This document shows, piece after piece, positions 1 through 9,564 of a stretch of 64,000 nt of DNA. The stretch is from NCBI RefSeq assembly GCF_000819805.1, contig NZ_CDCE01000031.1, forward strand, positions 124,001-188,000. Direction: 5' to 3'. The notes beneath the pieces are model-generated. The model was given only the letters and a program-made list of their open reading frames with translations. It did no database searches and was not told the origin of the DNA. This DNA is from Aeromonas diversa CDC 2478-85. Its GTDB lineage: Bacteria; Pseudomonadota; Gammaproteobacteria; Enterobacterales; Aeromonadaceae. Numbering within the stretch: position 1 is the stretch's first letter; each line of letters opens with the position of its first letter. Both the position numbers and the translations under genes were made by a program.

Positions 1-1034
1 CCAAGGACATCCGTCACATCGAGATCAGCCTGGAAGAGTCCGGCATCCGCTACCAGCCGGGGGATGCGCTGGGCATCTGGTTCGACAACGATGCCGATCT
101 CGTGGGCGAAGTGTTGGCCCTGGCCGGTCTGACCGGCGATGAGGCGACCGCCCACGGCGACCTGCGCAGCGCACTGACCCGTCATTTCGAACTGACCCGG
201 CTGCACGGCGGCTTTATCACCGGCCTTGCCGAGATCTCGGACAACGCGGCGCTCAAAGATCTGGCCGGTGACAAGGCCCAGGTCAACGCGCAGGTGTCCT
301 CCGCCCAGGTGGTGGATGTGCTCAAGCGCTTCCCGACCGCTCTCTCTGCCGAACAGCTGATCGGCCTGCTGCGCCCGCTCACTCCACGCCTCTACTCCAT
401 CGCTTCCAGCCAGAGCGAGGTGGAAGAAGAGGTACACCTGACTGTCGGCGTGGTGCGCTACCCGCAGGAAGACGGCACTGTGCGCTCTGGCGCCGCCTCT
501 TCCTATCTGGCGGACCGCTTGGCCGAAGAGGCCGAGGTGCGGGTGTTCGTGGAGCACAACGACAACTTCCGCCTGCCGCAAAACCCCGATACCCCCGTCA
601 TCATGGTGGGGCCAGGCACCGGCATCGCCCCCTTCCGCGCCTTTATGCAGGAGCGGGAAGCGCAAGGGGCCGAGGGCAAGAACTGGCTCTTCTTCGGCAA
701 TCCGCACTTTACCCAGGATTTCCTCTATCAGGTGGAGTGGCAGCGCTATGTGAAATCCGGCCTGCTGTCGAAGATCTCCCTGGCCTTCAGCCGGGATCAG
801 GCCGAGAAGATTTATGTGCAGGATCGCCTGCGCCAGGAAGGGCGTGAGCTCTATGCCTGGCTGGAGCAAGGGGCCCACCTCTACGTGTGCGGTGATGCCA
901 ATCGCATGGCGAAAGACGTGCAAGAGGCCCTGCTGGAGGTGATTGCCGAACACGGTCGCAAGAGTCGTGAGGAAGCAGAAGAGTATTTGAGCGAACTGCG
1001 TCGTGCCAAACGTTATCAAAGGGATGTCTACTGA
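1..1034 (+). CDS. cysJ: Sulfite reductase [NADPH] flavoprotein alpha subunit (C-terminal part)
   Basis: The flavoprotein half of assimilatory sulfite reductase passes NADPH electrons through FAD and FMN to CysI. Only the C-terminal part is present: the open frame runs to the window edge, so the N-terminal flavodoxin domain lies upstream. Visible are the FAD-binding RLYSIASS motif, the NADPH-binding segment [12 protein letters not shown], a [11 protein letters not shown] segment and the typical C-terminal YQRDVY. The stop overlaps the cysI start (TGATG), so translation is probably coupled. The identity follows from family motifs and from cysI and cysH directly downstream. Confidence 0.96.
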   Translation, partial: KDIRHIEISLEESGIRYQPGDALGIWFDNDADLVGEVLALAGLTGDEATAHGDLRSALTRHFELTRLHGGFITGLAEISDNAALKDLAGDKAQVNAQVSSAQVVDVLKRFPTALSAEQLIGLLRPLTPRLYSIASSQSEVEEEVHLTVGVVRYPQEDGTVRSGAASSYLADRLAEEAEVRVFVEHNDNFRLPQNPDTPVIMVGPGTGIAPFRAFMQEREAQGAEGKNWLFFGNPHFTQDFLYQVEWQRYVKSGLLSKISLAFSRDQAEKIYVQDRLRQEGRELYAWLEQGAHLYVCGDANRMAKDVQEALLEVIAEHGRKSREEAEEYLSELRRAKRYQRDVY

Positions 1035-2746
1035 TGAGCAAGCAAATCGTTCCCGGTCCGGTGGAAGGACCGCTCTCCGACAACGAGCGCCTCAAGCGTG
1101 AGAGCCACTTCCTGCGCGGCACCATAGAGCAGGATCTGCAAGACCCGCTTACCGGTGGCTTCAACGGCGACAACTTCCAGCTGATCCGCTTTCACGGCAT
1201 GTATCAGCAGGATGACCGTGACATCCGCCCCGAGCGCGCCGCCCAAAAACTCGAGCCGCTGCACAACGTCATGCTGCGCGCCCGCCTGCCCGGCGGCATC
1301 ATCACCCCGGCCCAGTGGCTGGTGATCGACCAGTTCGCCGAAGAGCACAGCCTGTATGGCAGCATCCGCCTGACCACCCGCCAGACCTTCCAGTTCCACG
1401 GGGTGCTCAAGCGCGACATCAAGCTGATGCACCAGACCCTCAATAGCACCGGCATCGACTCCATCGCCACCGCGGGCGACGTGAACCGCAACGTGCTCTG
1501 CACCAGCAACCCGGTGGAGTCCGAGCTGCACCAGGAGGCCTACGAGTGGGCCAAGAAGATCTCCGAGCACCTGCTGCCCAAGACCCGCGCCTACGTGGAG
1601 ATCTGGCTGGACGGCGAGAAGCTGGGGGAGGACGAGGAGCCGATCCTGGGGTCGACCTACCTGCCGCGCAAATTCAAGACGACCGTGGTGATCCCGCCCC
1701 ACAACGACGTGGACATCCACGCCAACGATCTCAACTTCGTGGCGATTGCCGAAGGTGGCAAGCTGGTGGGCTTCAACGTGCTGGTGGGCGGGGGTCTGGC
1801 CATGACCCACGGCGACACCAGCACCTATCCGCGCAAGGCGAGTGACTTCGGGTTTATCCCCCTCTCCCACGTGCTGGAGGTGGCAGCCGCCGTGGTCAGC
1901 ACCCAGCGCGACTGGGGCAACCGGGTCAACCGCAAGAACGCCAAGACCAAGTACACCCTCGAACGGGTGGGCGTCGAGGCCTTCAAGGCCGAGGTGGAGA
2001 AGCGCGCCGGCATTCAATTTGGCGAGGTGCGCCCCTATGCCTTCACCAGCCGCGGTGATCGTTTCGGCTGGGTCGAGGGGATCGACGGCAAGCACCACCT
2101 GACCCTGTTTATCGAGAACGGCCGCCTGCTGGACTTCCCGGGCAAGCCGCTCAAGACCGGCATGCTGGAGATCGCCAAGGTGCATCAGGGGGATTTTCGC
2201 CTCACCGCCAACCAGAACCTCATCATCGCCGGCGTCCCGGCCGGCGAGAAGGCCCGAATCGAGGCGCTGGCGCGCCAGTACGGCCTGCTGGATGACGGCG
2301 TGAGCGAGCAGCGCAAGCAGTCCATGGCCTGCGTCGCCCTGCCCACCTGCCCGCTGGCGATGGCCGAGGCCGAGCGTATGCTGCCGGCGTTTGTCACCGA
2401 CATCGAAGGCTTGCTGGCCAAACACGGTCTGGCCGATGACGCCATCATCTTCCGGGTCACCGGCTGCCCCAACGGCTGCGGCCGCGCCATGCTGGCGGAG
2501 GTGGGCCTGGTGGGCAAGGCGCCGGGGCGATACAACCTGCACCTGGGGGGAAATCTCGAGGGGACGCGCATTCCGCGCCTGTACCGGGAGAACATCACAG
2601 AGGCGCAGATCCTGGCCGAGCTGGACGCCCTGATCGGTCGTTGGGCCAAGGATCGCAACGGTGGCGAGTGCTTCGGCGATTTCGTCATTCGCGCCGGGAT
2701 CATCGCCCCGGTCATCGACTCCGCGAGGGACTTCTATGCAGCCTGA
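1034..2746 (+). CDS. cysI: Sulfite reductase [NADPH] hemoprotein beta subunit
   Basis: CysI carries siroheme and a [4Fe-4S] cluster and reduces sulfite to sulfide with six electrons from CysJ in the cytoplasm. The 570-residue length is normal for the family. Near residues 435-485 the protein has the cluster cysteines in CVALPTC and GCPNGCGR. Siroheme-contacting arginines lie in the [12 protein letters not shown] region near residue 115. Its start overlaps the cysJ stop by one base and its end overlaps the cysH start by 11 bases, as in a cysJIH operon. I see nothing missing or unusual. Confidence 0.98.
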   Translation: MSKQIVPGPVEGPLSDNERLKRESHFLRGTIEQDLQDPLTGGFNGDNFQLIRFHGMYQQDDRDIRPERAAQKLEPLHNVMLRARLPGGIITPAQWLVIDQFAEEHSLYGSIRLTTRQTFQFHGVLKRDIKLMHQTLNSTGIDSIATAGDVNRNVLCTSNPVESELHQEAYEWAKKISEHLLPKTRAYVEIWLDGEKLGEDEEPILGSTYLPRKFKTTVVIPPHNDVDIHANDLNFVAIAEGGKLVGFNVLVGGGLAMTHGDTSTYPRKASDFGFIPLSHVLEVAAAVVSTQRDWGNRVNRKNAKTKYTLERVGVEAFKAEVEKRAGIQFGEVRPYAFTSRGDRFGWVEGIDGKHHLTLFIENGRLLDFPGKPLKTGMLEIAKVHQGDFRLTANQNLIIAGVPAGEKARIEALARQYGLLDDGVSEQRKQSMACVALPTCPLAMAEAERMLPAFVTDIEGLLAKHGLADDAIIFRVTGCPNGCGRAMLAEVGLVGKAPGRYNLHLGGNLEGTRIPRLYRENITEAQILAELDALIGRWAKDRNGGECFGDFVIRAGIIAPVIDSARDFYAA

Positions 2747-3542
2747 ACAGACTGATACAGCCCGGCTGGCGCGCACCGCCGACGGTCGGCTCGACCTCGA
2801 CGCCCTGCTGGCCTTGAGCCGGGAGGAGCAGGTCGAGGCGCTGGCTCCCCTCAACCGGGAGCTGGACGCCATGAGCGCCCCCGAGCGGGTACGCTGGGCC
2901 CTGGCCAACCTGCCGGGAGAGCATGTGCTGTCGTCGAGCTTCGGCATCCAGGCGGCGCTGATGCTGCACCTGGTGAGCCGCGAGCGGGCCGACGTGCCCG
3001 TGGTGCTGACCGATACCGGTTATCTCTTCCCCGAGACCTACCGTTTCATCGACGAGCTGACCGAGCGCCTCGCCCTCAACCTCAAGATCTACCGGGCAGA
3101 ACTCAGCCCGGCCTGGCAGGAGGCCCGTTTTGGCCTCTTGTGGGAGCAGGGCGTGGAGGGGATCACCCGCTACAACCAGCTCAACAAGGTGGAGCCCATG
3201 GACCGCGCCCTGAACGAGCTGGGTGCCCGCACCTGGTTCTCGGGCCTGCGCCGTGAGCAGTCAGGCAGCCGGGGCAAGCTGCCGGTGCTGGCCATCCAGC
3301 GCGGCCGCTTCAAGTTCCTGCCGGTGATCGACTGGAGCAACAAGGACGTCTTCTACTACTTCAAGGAGTTCGACCTCCCCTACCACCCCTTGTGGGAGCA
3401 GGGTTATCTGTCGGTCGGCGACGTGCACACCACCACCAAGTGGGAGCCTGGCATGAGCGAGGAGCAGACCCGCTTCTTCGGCCTCAAGCGCGAGTGCGGG
3501 CTGCACGAAGAGGGCAAGGAGCAGGACGGCTCCGGGATTTGA
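2736..3542 (+). CDS. cysH: Phosphoadenosine phosphosulfate (PAPS) reductase
   Basis: CysH reduces PAPS to sulfite using thioredoxin, one step before CysJI. I chose the ATG at 2736 (268 residues) rather than an in-frame ATG at 2661. It gives the usual family length, and the extra upstream residues are read through cysI in another frame and do not look like protein. The N-terminal half has the [13 protein letters not shown] nucleotide-binding segment. The tail has the KRECGLH motif carrying the catalytic cysteine. It lacks the extra paired cysteines of iron-sulfur APS reductases, so a PAPS substrate is likely. Confidence 0.96.
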   Translation: MQPEQTDTARLARTADGRLDLDALLALSREEQVEALAPLNRELDAMSAPERVRWALANLPGEHVLSSSFGIQAALMLHLVSRERADVPVVLTDTGYLFPETYRFIDELTERLALNLKIYRAELSPAWQEARFGLLWEQGVEGITRYNQLNKVEPMDRALNELGARTWFSGLRREQSGSRGKLPVLAIQRGRFKFLPVIDWSNKDVFYYFKEFDLPYHPLWEQGYLSVGDVHTTTKWEPGMSEEQTRFFGLKRECGLHEEGKEQDGSGI

Positions 3543-3558
3543 GACTTCACATCGATGA

Positions 3559-3582
3559 AGAAGGGGCCGGTCGGCCCCTTCT
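3559..3582 (+). terminator. Hairpin after cysH
   Basis: An 11-bp perfect inverted repeat (AGAAGGGGCCG / CGGCCCCTTCT) lies 17 bases after the cysH stop. The T-run that follows is poor, so it may be a weak terminator or a 3'-end-stabilising hairpin. Confidence 0.6.
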
Positions 3583-3585
3583 GCA

Positions 3586-3882
3586 TTGAGTGCTCCCGGC
3601 GGGGCGCTCCCCCAGATAACGAGTCAGGCGCAATAGATAGCCGTCGGGATCCTATGGCAGGAACGCCTGTTGTCCGCTCTCTCTTTGGCCGCACGGCCGC
3701 GGCTCATGTCTCGCATCAGGGCGGTGGCGCTTCCAGAACATGGCGCTTGTCCTTGAGTAGAAGAACTTAGGGTGGGCGTCAAATGGGCTTTTTGGCAGTG
3801 ACGGCCCGAGGCAGAAGGACTAGCATGGCGTTGCTCGTCGTCGGGCTGTGGGCATCCTCGTTTCCTTATGGAGAATTCAGGC
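3586..3882. other. Intergenic region without a recognisable gene
   Basis: About 300 bases between the cysH hairpin and the DUF1842-like gene. Short open frames run through it in several frames, but none has a convincing ribosome binding site or recognisable protein. The promoter of the following gene presumably lies here; I could not place one with confidence. Confidence 0.4.
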
Positions 3883-4335
3883 ATGAATGCACCAATCGAT
3901 ACCCAGATCAACACCAAGACCGGCCTCTTCCTTGCGTCCTTCCAGATCGGCAAAGCCATGCCCGGGGCACCCTTGCTGCATCTGAACCTGGCTGTCTACA
4001 CACCGGGCGAAACGGTGACTGGGGTCTCCCACGTGACTCAGGCGACCAATCCGCCCCTGGATGTGGCCTCTGAGCTGAAGGGTCAATACACCTATATGAC
4101 CGTCATGCCGAACAAGAGTCACATACTGGTGACGGCTCAGGGTTATCCCATCGTCAAGTGGCCTCAGCATGGGGGGCTCGGCCCCGTAATCCAGCCGAAT
4201 CTGGAGCTGCGCATGGTGCTGAGTGACGACTGGAAATCCGGCACGGCCAACTATAAGTATCAGGATGGCAATCAGGTGTGGCATGAGGTGAAGGATGTGC
4301 CCGTCACCCTGGTGCCAGCCGCCGTGCTGGCGTGA
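3883..4335 (+). CDS. DUF1842-like hypothetical protein
   Basis: A 150-residue soluble protein of unknown function with no signal peptide or membrane segment. I assign it tentatively to DUF1842 from its pattern: an N-terminal beta segment with GAPLLHLNLAVYTPGE, a central KGQYTYMTVMP segment, and a C-terminal stretch about values of test compounds or sheets that I cannot interpret functionally. The ATG at 3883 was chosen over one at 3868 because GGAGA lies 8 bases before it. It is a single gene between the cysH hairpin and its own strong terminator. The family assignment is from memory of the pattern and needs a profile search. Confidence 0.6.
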   Translation: MNAPIDTQINTKTGLFLASFQIGKAMPGAPLLHLNLAVYTPGETVTGVSHVTQATNPPLDVASELKGQYTYMTVMPNKSHILVTAQGYPIVKWPQHGGLGPVIQPNLELRMVLSDDWKSGTANYKYQDGNQVWHEVKDVPVTLVPAAVLA

Positions 4336-4354
4336 GTCGCCGGTGTTATGAGAC

Positions 4355-4378
4355 AGACGCGCCTTCGGGCGCGTCTTT
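4355..4378 (+). terminator. Rho-independent terminator after the DUF1842-like gene
   Basis: A 9-bp perfect stem AGACGCGCC / GGCGCGTCT closed by a TTCG tetraloop and followed by TT. It lies between this gene and the convergent yhbW, so it could serve both. Confidence 0.8.
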
Positions 4379-4390
4379 CGTTAGTCGGGC

Positions 4391-5371
4391 TCAGAGGGCG
4401 CGCATTACCTCGGCGCCGATGGCGAAGGATCGCTTGCGTGCATCGTGATCCGTGATGGGGCCGTTGAACATCAGCTCGTCGGCACCCGTCTCGACCAGCA
4501 GGGACTTGACCCCGTGGTAGATCTCGTCCGGGTTGCCAACCAGGGAGCGGGCCAGGGTTCGTTCCATGGCGAGCAGCTCGTGAGGCGCCCAGCCGTCGAG
4601 CTCCTCCACCGGGTGGGGCAGTTCGCCCGCGTCACCCCGGTGCAGGCGCAAGAACTGCTGCTGCACAGTGGTGAAGAGGCGCCGGGCCGTGGCCGAATCG
4701 TCGGCGGCGACCAGGTTTACGCACACCAGGGCATGGGGTTTCGGCCAACGCGCCGAGGGTCTGTACTGGCTGCGGTAGAGTTCGAGGGCCTGCAGCAGCA
4801 TGGCCGGCGCGAAGTGGGAGGCGAAACCAAACGGCAGTCCCATGGCGGCGGCGAGTTGGGCACCGTAGAGGCTGGAGCCGAGCAACCAGACCGGCACCTC
4901 GAGGCCGCGTCCGGGGACGGCGCGCACCGGACCGCGGCTCTTGCCGAAGTAGTCCATCAGCTCGGCCACCTCGGCCGGGAAGTCGTCGATGCTCTGATCC
5001 TTGTTGCGGCGCAGGGCCCGCATGGTGGTCTGGTCGGTGCCGGGGGCGCGGCCGAGGCCGAGATCGATGCGATCTCCGAACAGGGAGGCCAGGGTGCCAA
5101 ACTGCTCGGCCACCACCAGGGGGGCGTGGTTGGGCAGCATGATGCCGCCGGCCCCGAGGCGAATGCGCGAGGTGCCGTTGCCGAGGTGGCACAGCAGCAC
5201 CGAGGTGGCGGCGCTGGCGATCCCCGGCATGTTGTGGTGCTCGGCGAGCCAGTAGCGGGTGTAACCGAGCTCTTCGGCGTGGCGGGCGAGATCCAGCGAA
5301 TGGCGGAATGACTCGGCCGGGCTCGAGCCTTCCGGAACGGGCACCAGGTCGAGCAGGGAATAGAGGGTCAT
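4391..5371 (-). CDS. yhbW: Luciferase-like flavin-dependent monooxygenase, YhbW family
   Basis: A 326-residue member of the bacterial luciferase-like (LLM) flavin oxidoreductases. The physiological substrate of YhbW proteins is not established. Strong family features are the N-terminal [33 protein letters not shown] near residues 45-65, [13 protein letters not shown], and [14 protein letters not shown] near residue 115. I chose the start at 5371 because GGAG sits 6 bases upstream. The open frame extends to 5479, but those 36 residues are poorly conserved in character and have no ribosome site. It is a single gene, divergent from the HD-GYP gene. Confidence 0.9.
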   Translation of the reverse strand: MTLYSLLDLVPVPEGSSPAESFRHSLDLARHAEELGYTRYWLAEHHNMPGIASAATSVLLCHLGNGTSRIRLGAGGIMLPNHAPLVVAEQFGTLASLFGDRIDLGLGRAPGTDQTTMRALRRNKDQSIDDFPAEVAELMDYFGKSRGPVRAVPGRGLEVPVWLLGSSLYGAQLAAAMGLPFGFASHFAPAMLLQALELYRSQYRPSARWPKPHALVCVNLVAADDSATARRLFTTVQQQFLRLHRGDAGELPHPVEELDGWAPHELLAMERTLARSLVGNPDEIYHGVKSLLVETGADELMFNGPITDHDARKRSFAIGAEVMRAL

Positions 5372-5496
5372 GAGGGTCTCCACGATTGAGGCGAATATCC
5401 ACTCTAACAGGGTGATACCAAATGAGTCACCATGGAAAAAAGCGGTAAATACGTCAATAAGTAATGTCGACTTTCTCAACGGATTGAGGACGACAC

Positions 5497-8358
5497 ATGT
5501 CCACCAGCTTGCCTTACCGACGCCCTTTCTACCTGCACATCGCCAGCCTGTTTTTCGGCCTGTTCGCCGTGATAGGGGGCTTGTTACTGTTCCAGCAATA
5601 TCGGCAGACGCGGGATCTCGCCGTGGAGCATCAGCGCGAGAGTTTCAGCCTCTATCGCCAGCAGCTCAATCTGGCGCTGCAGCAGAATCTGGTGCCGGCG
5701 CGCACCAGCCTGAGCCTGTTACAGGCCGGCCAGCTGCCGACCATGGGAAGCCTGGCCGAGCGGCTCACCGCGCTCCCTCAGCTCGCCAAGGTGCTGGAGG
5801 GGAACCCTGGTCTGGCAGCCGTCTATGCCGGCTATGATGATGGCGACTTCTTTCTGGTGCGCCCGCTGGATCGTCAGGTGCTGGCGCGGCTCGGCCTGAG
5901 CGCGCCTGGTGGCAGCCGGCTGCTGGTGCAGAGCCGCGCCGGAGGAGAGGGGCACTACCTCTTCTTCGATCTCTCCCTCTCCCTGCTTGAGCAGAGAGCC
6001 ATGCCCGGTTACGACTTCGATCCCCGTAGTCGCAACTGGTTCAATATGGCCAAGGGGAGCACAGATACCGTGGTCACCCGCCCCTATCTCTTCTACAGCA
6101 CCCGGGAGCCGGGGGTGACCCTGGCCCTGAGGGCCGGGCGCGCCGTGCTAGGTATAGACGGCAGCGTGCACAGCCTGTCCGAGGTGATTGGCCGGTTGCC
6201 CTTGCCGGAGGGGGGGCGGCTCGCCCTGATCGATGACGAAGGGCATCTGCTGGCGGCGGATCGGGACACCCTGCTCGGCCTCGAGGGTGCAGAGACCCTG
6301 CCCGATCTCACCCGGATGCCGGCTCCCTTCGTCGAGCTGGCCGGCCACTTGAGGCAGGGGGAGTTTGAACTGGTGTCGGGGGGCAATACCTGGTTCGGCT
6401 CGCTGGCTCGTTTGTCGCCCCATTCACGCTTCTCCCTGGTGTTGCTGGTGCCGGATGCCGTGTTGACCCGGGCTGCGGTGAGGCAGGCCTGGCACTCGGT
6501 TCTGCTGGGAGGGCTGGTGCTGTTGTTTCTGTTGCCGGCCATCTGGCTGGTGGCCCGCAGCACGGCCCGGCCGTTGCAGGCTCTGACGCTGGCGGCGCAG
6601 CAGCTGCGCCGGTTCGACTTCGGCGGTGGCGCCCTGCCCGGCTCGACCATCAAGGAGATCGACGAGCTCTCGGTGGCCATTTCGGGCATGAAGCAGACAC
6701 TGTGCAACTTCATCGCCATGGGGCGCAGCCTGTCGGCCGAGCGCCAGCTCGAGTCCCTGCTCGATCGCATGCTGCAAGAGAGTGTGGATGCGGTCGATGC
6801 CCTGGGCGGCGCTATCTTCCTGGCCCAAGAGAGCGGTTACAGCCCGGTACGGGGATGCTGGGGGACGGCGCCGCGGCCGGCTGAGTCCACAGACGCACTG
6901 CTTGCACGCTTTAGCGGCGAGCAGCGCCTGGTGCACGAGCTGACCGAGCCTCTGTGGCAGGAGACCCTGGCTGAGATGGCCCCCTATCCGGGGCCACACT
7001 GGCTGGTGATGGAGCCCCTGTGCAACGTTGAGCATACCCGGGTCGGCCTGTTGGTGTTGATCCTGCCTTACTGCGACCATGAGGAGCTGGCGTCGAGGCT
7101 TGCTTTGATTGAGGCCCTTGCCGGCAGCGCCGCCTCGGCCATCGAGACGCGGCGTCTGCTGGAAGAGCAGAAGCGCCTGTTGTCGGCCTTCATCGAGTTG
7201 ATCGCCGGCGCCATCGATGCCAAGAGTCCCTACACGGGGGGGCACTGCCAGCGGGTGCCCGAGCTGACCCGCATGTTGACCCAGGCCGCCTGCGACCAGA
7301 GTGACGGTCCCTTCGCCGGGTTTGCCCTGACCGAAGAACAGTGGGAGGCGGTGCACATAGCGAGCTGGCTGCACGACTGTGGCAAGGTCACCACACCCGA
7401 GTTCGTGGTGGACAAGGCCACCAAGCTGGAGACGCTGTACGATCGGATCCACGAAATCCGCACCCGTTTCGAGGTGCTCAAACGCGACGCCTATATCGAG
7501 GCCCTGAGTGCCCGCCTGGCCGAAGAGGAGCGGGAGCGGGCCAGGGCCGAGGCAGCACCGCGCTGGAGCGAGTTGGATGAGGAGTTCGCCTTCGTCGCCG
7601 AGTGCAACCTGGGCAGCGAGGGGATGGACCCGGCCCGGCTCGAGCGGCTCACCGCCATCGCTGCGCGCACCTGGTTGCGTACCCTGGACGATGGGCTGGG
7701 GCTCTCCCACGAGGAGCGGGCCCGGCGCGGTGAGCGGCCGGCACCTCCCTGCCTCGAGACCCTGTTGGCGGACAAGCCGGAGCACCGCATCGTGCGCCCC
7801 GAGGAGGATAGGCTGGACGACGACAACCCCTGGGGATTTAGGGTCAAGGTGCCAGAATGGCTCTACAACCGGGGCGAGCTCTACAACCTCTCGGTGATGC
7901 GCGGCACCCTGACCGAGGAGGAGCGCTACAAGATCAACGAGCACATCATCCAGACCATCCGCATGCTGCGCCGTCTGCCCTTCCCCGGGCATCTGGCGGC
8001 CGTGCCCGAGATGGCGGGGGGGCACCACGAGAAGATGGACGGCACCGGCTATCCCTGTGGCCTCAAAGGGGAACAGATGAGTGTGCCGGCCAGGATCATG
8101 GCTATCGCCGACGTGTTCGAGGCGCTGACCGCCTCGGATCGCCCCTACAAGAGCGGCAAGACCCTCTCTCAGTCTCTCGCCATCCTGCGCTCGATGGCGG
8201 CGGGCGGCCACCTGGATCCGGATCTCTATCGCCTGTTCCTGGAGAGTGGCGTCTGGCGCGACTACGGAGTTCGCTTCTTGCGCCCCGAGCAGCAGGACTC
8301 GGTCGATCTCGCCGCCCTGCGCCTGCCCGAGGCGGATGCGGGACTCGTGCCCTCCTGA
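5497..8358 (+). CDS. Membrane HD-GYP phosphodiesterase with Cache, HAMP and GAF domains
   Basis: A 953-residue membrane signalling protein predicted to hydrolyse cyclic-di-GMP. In order it has a transmembrane helix (about 12-32), a periplasmic Cache-like sensor domain (about 40-325), a second helix (about 332-355), HAMP (356-405), a GAF-like domain (about 415-555), and an HD-GYP output domain (about 560-930). The metal-binding HD pair is in [11 protein letters not shown] near residue 626, and the GYP motif is in [11 protein letters not shown] near residue 845, so the active site looks complete. About 150 charged residues separate the two motif blocks, which is longer than in simple HD-GYP domains. 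The signal sensed is unknown. Confidence 0.9.
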   Translation: MSTSLPYRRPFYLHIASLFFGLFAVIGGLLLFQQYRQTRDLAVEHQRESFSLYRQQLNLALQQNLVPARTSLSLLQAGQLPTMGSLAERLTALPQLAKVLEGNPGLAAVYAGYDDGDFFLVRPLDRQVLARLGLSAPGGSRLLVQSRAGGEGHYLFFDLSLSLLEQRAMPGYDFDPRSRNWFNMAKGSTDTVVTRPYLFYSTREPGVTLALRAGRAVLGIDGSVHSLSEVIGRLPLPEGGRLALIDDEGHLLAADRDTLLGLEGAETLPDLTRMPAPFVELAGHLRQGEFELVSGGNTWFGSLARLSPHSRFSLVLLVPDAVLTRAAVRQAWHSVLLGGLVLLFLLPAIWLVARSTARPLQALTLAAQQLRRFDFGGGALPGSTIKEIDELSVAISGMKQTLCNFIAMGRSLSAERQLESLLDRMLQESVDAVDALGGAIFLAQESGYSPVRGCWGTAPRPAESTDALLARFSGEQRLVHELTEPLWQETLAEMAPYPGPHWLVMEPLCNVEHTRVGLLVLILPYCDHEELASRLALIEALAGSAASAIETRRLLEEQKRLLSAFIELIAGAIDAKSPYTGGHCQRVPELTRMLTQAACDQSDGPFAGFALTEEQWEAVHIASWLHDCGKVTTPEFVVDKATKLETLYDRIHEIRTRFEVLKRDAYIEALSARLAEEERERARAEAAPRWSELDEEFAFVAECNLGSEGMDPARLERLTAIAARTWLRTLDDGLGLSHEERARRGERPAPPCLETLLADKPEHRIVRPEEDRLDDDNPWGFRVKVPEWLYNRGELYNLSVMRGTLTEEERYKINEHIIQTIRMLRRLPFPGHLAAVPEMAGGHHEKMDGTGYPCGLKGEQMSVPARIMAIADVFEALTASDRPYKSGKTLSQSLAILRSMAAGGHLDPDLYRLFLESGVWRDYGVRFLRPEQQDSVDLAALRLPEADAGLVPS

Positions 8359-8412
8359 GCGGCAGTAGAAGAGCTCATTCAGGAGCCCTTTTGGGTGGCA
8401 GGGTGCCTGTCC

Positions 8413-9552
8413 TCAGCTGGCGAGGCGCACCGGGCGCAGGGCGAGAATGGCCCCTCCAAACAGCAGCAGGGCCAGCAGGGCCATAGCCATGGGGCCGGCG
8501 CTGTAGGCAAAGCCGGCGACGGCGGACCAGAGCGCCACCCCGAGGTGCATCAGGGTCATGGCCAGCGACATCAGCATGCCGCGCTGGGCCGGGGCAAGCT
8601 GGGCGATGTAACCCTGCAGCGCCGGCGAGCCGATGCCGCCGGCCAGCGCCCACAGGCCCAGCGGCAGGGCGAGGCTGGCCAGGCTGCCGGCCGGATAGAG
8701 GTAGAAGAAGGCGCTGACCAGGGCGCACACCACCAGGGCGCCGCGCATCAGGGGGCGGCCGCTTTCCACATAGCCGGCCAGGCGCGGCATCAGCACGTTG
8801 CCGACCACGCTGATCACGCCAAGGGCGCCGTAGAGCAGCCCCACCGACCAGACGGGCAGCCCCTGGCTGTCGTGCAGGTGTTGGCCGACCAGGTTGAACA
8901 GGCCGATGCCGCCCCCCAGTCCCAACCCCATGGCGAGCAGGGCACCGAGTGCCCCCGGAATGGCCAGTACCGAGCCCTGCGGCGCGGGGTGCGTGCCGCT
9001 GGCATGCACTTGCGGCGTGCGCACCGTGAGCCAGGTCAAGGCTCCTGCCACGGCCCAGGCGCAGAGGCCGAGCACGATGAAGGGGGTGCGCCAGCTGCTG
9101 AGCTGGGCCAGCAGGGCGCCCACCGCCGGGCTCGAGATCATGCCGAGGGTCAGCCCCGACTGCACCCAGGCGATGCGCTTCATGGCATCGGCCGGCGCCC
9201 CGTCCGCCGCCATGGCGAAGGCGATGGGGAGCATGCCGGCGCTGGCCAGCCCGGTGATCACCCGGGTCGCCAGCCCAACCTCGAAGTTCGCCACCAGGCC
9301 GGTGGCCACCGAGGCGGCGCCAAACAGCAGGGAGGCCGGCAGCATCACCCGCAGCCGGCCGTAGCGATCCGACAGGCCGCCGAGCAGGGGGGCGATGAGG
9401 GCCAGCGCCACGCTGTAGGCGGTGATGAACAGAGTCACCCGCTCCGGAGCGACCCCCAGCTCGGCGCCGATGGGGGCGAGCAGGGGGCCCAGCATCAGCT
9501 CATCGGCCCCGACCAGAAACGCAATCAAAAACAGCAGTACTTTCAGTAACAT
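8413..9552 (-). CDS. MFS multidrug-type efflux transporter
   Basis: A 379-residue, about 12-helix major facilitator protein resembling drug/H+ antiporters. The loop between helices 2 and 3 has the MFS motif-A sequence GGLSDRYGRLRV. The start lies 12 bases after the ABC-F stop. AAGGA, overlapping that stop region, sits 9 bases before the ATG, so translation is probably coupled to the ABC-F gene. Its place behind an attenuator-controlled ABC-F gene suggests export of a ribosome-targeting antibiotic or similar compound. The actual substrate cannot be read from sequence. Confidence 0.88.
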   Translation of the reverse strand: MLLKVLLFLIAFLVGADELMLGPLLAPIGAELGVAPERVTLFITAYSVALALIAPLLGGLSDRYGRLRVMLPASLLFGAASVATGLVANFEVGLATRVITGLASAGMLPIAFAMAADGAPADAMKRIAWVQSGLTLGMISSPAVGALLAQLSSWRTPFIVLGLCAWAVAGALTWLTVRTPQVHASGTHPAPQGSVLAIPGALGALLAMGLGLGGGIGLFNLVGQHLHDSQGLPVWSVGLLYGALGVISVVGNVLMPRLAGYVESGRPLMRGALVVCALVSAFFYLYPAGSLASLALPLGLWALAGGIGSPALQGYIAQLAPAQRGMLMSLAMTLMHLGVALWSAVAGFAYSAGPMAMALLALLLFGGAILALRPVRLAS

Positions 9553-9564
9553 AATTTTTATTCC

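Noticed and set aside
1028..2947. 639-codon open frame on the minus strand opposite cysI/cysH
   Set aside because: A shadow of high-GC coding sequence. It has no protein motif and lies fully opposite well-identified genes.
6424..8211. 595-codon minus-strand frame opposite the HD-GYP gene
   Set aside because: Its composition (His/Gln/Gly-rich, low complexity) is typical of the antisense frame of a GC-rich gene, and it lacks a ribosome site.
8395..9549. 384-codon plus-strand frame opposite the MFS gene
   Set aside because: Low-complexity Gln/His/Gly composition with no start signal. The MFS frame has clear membrane helices.
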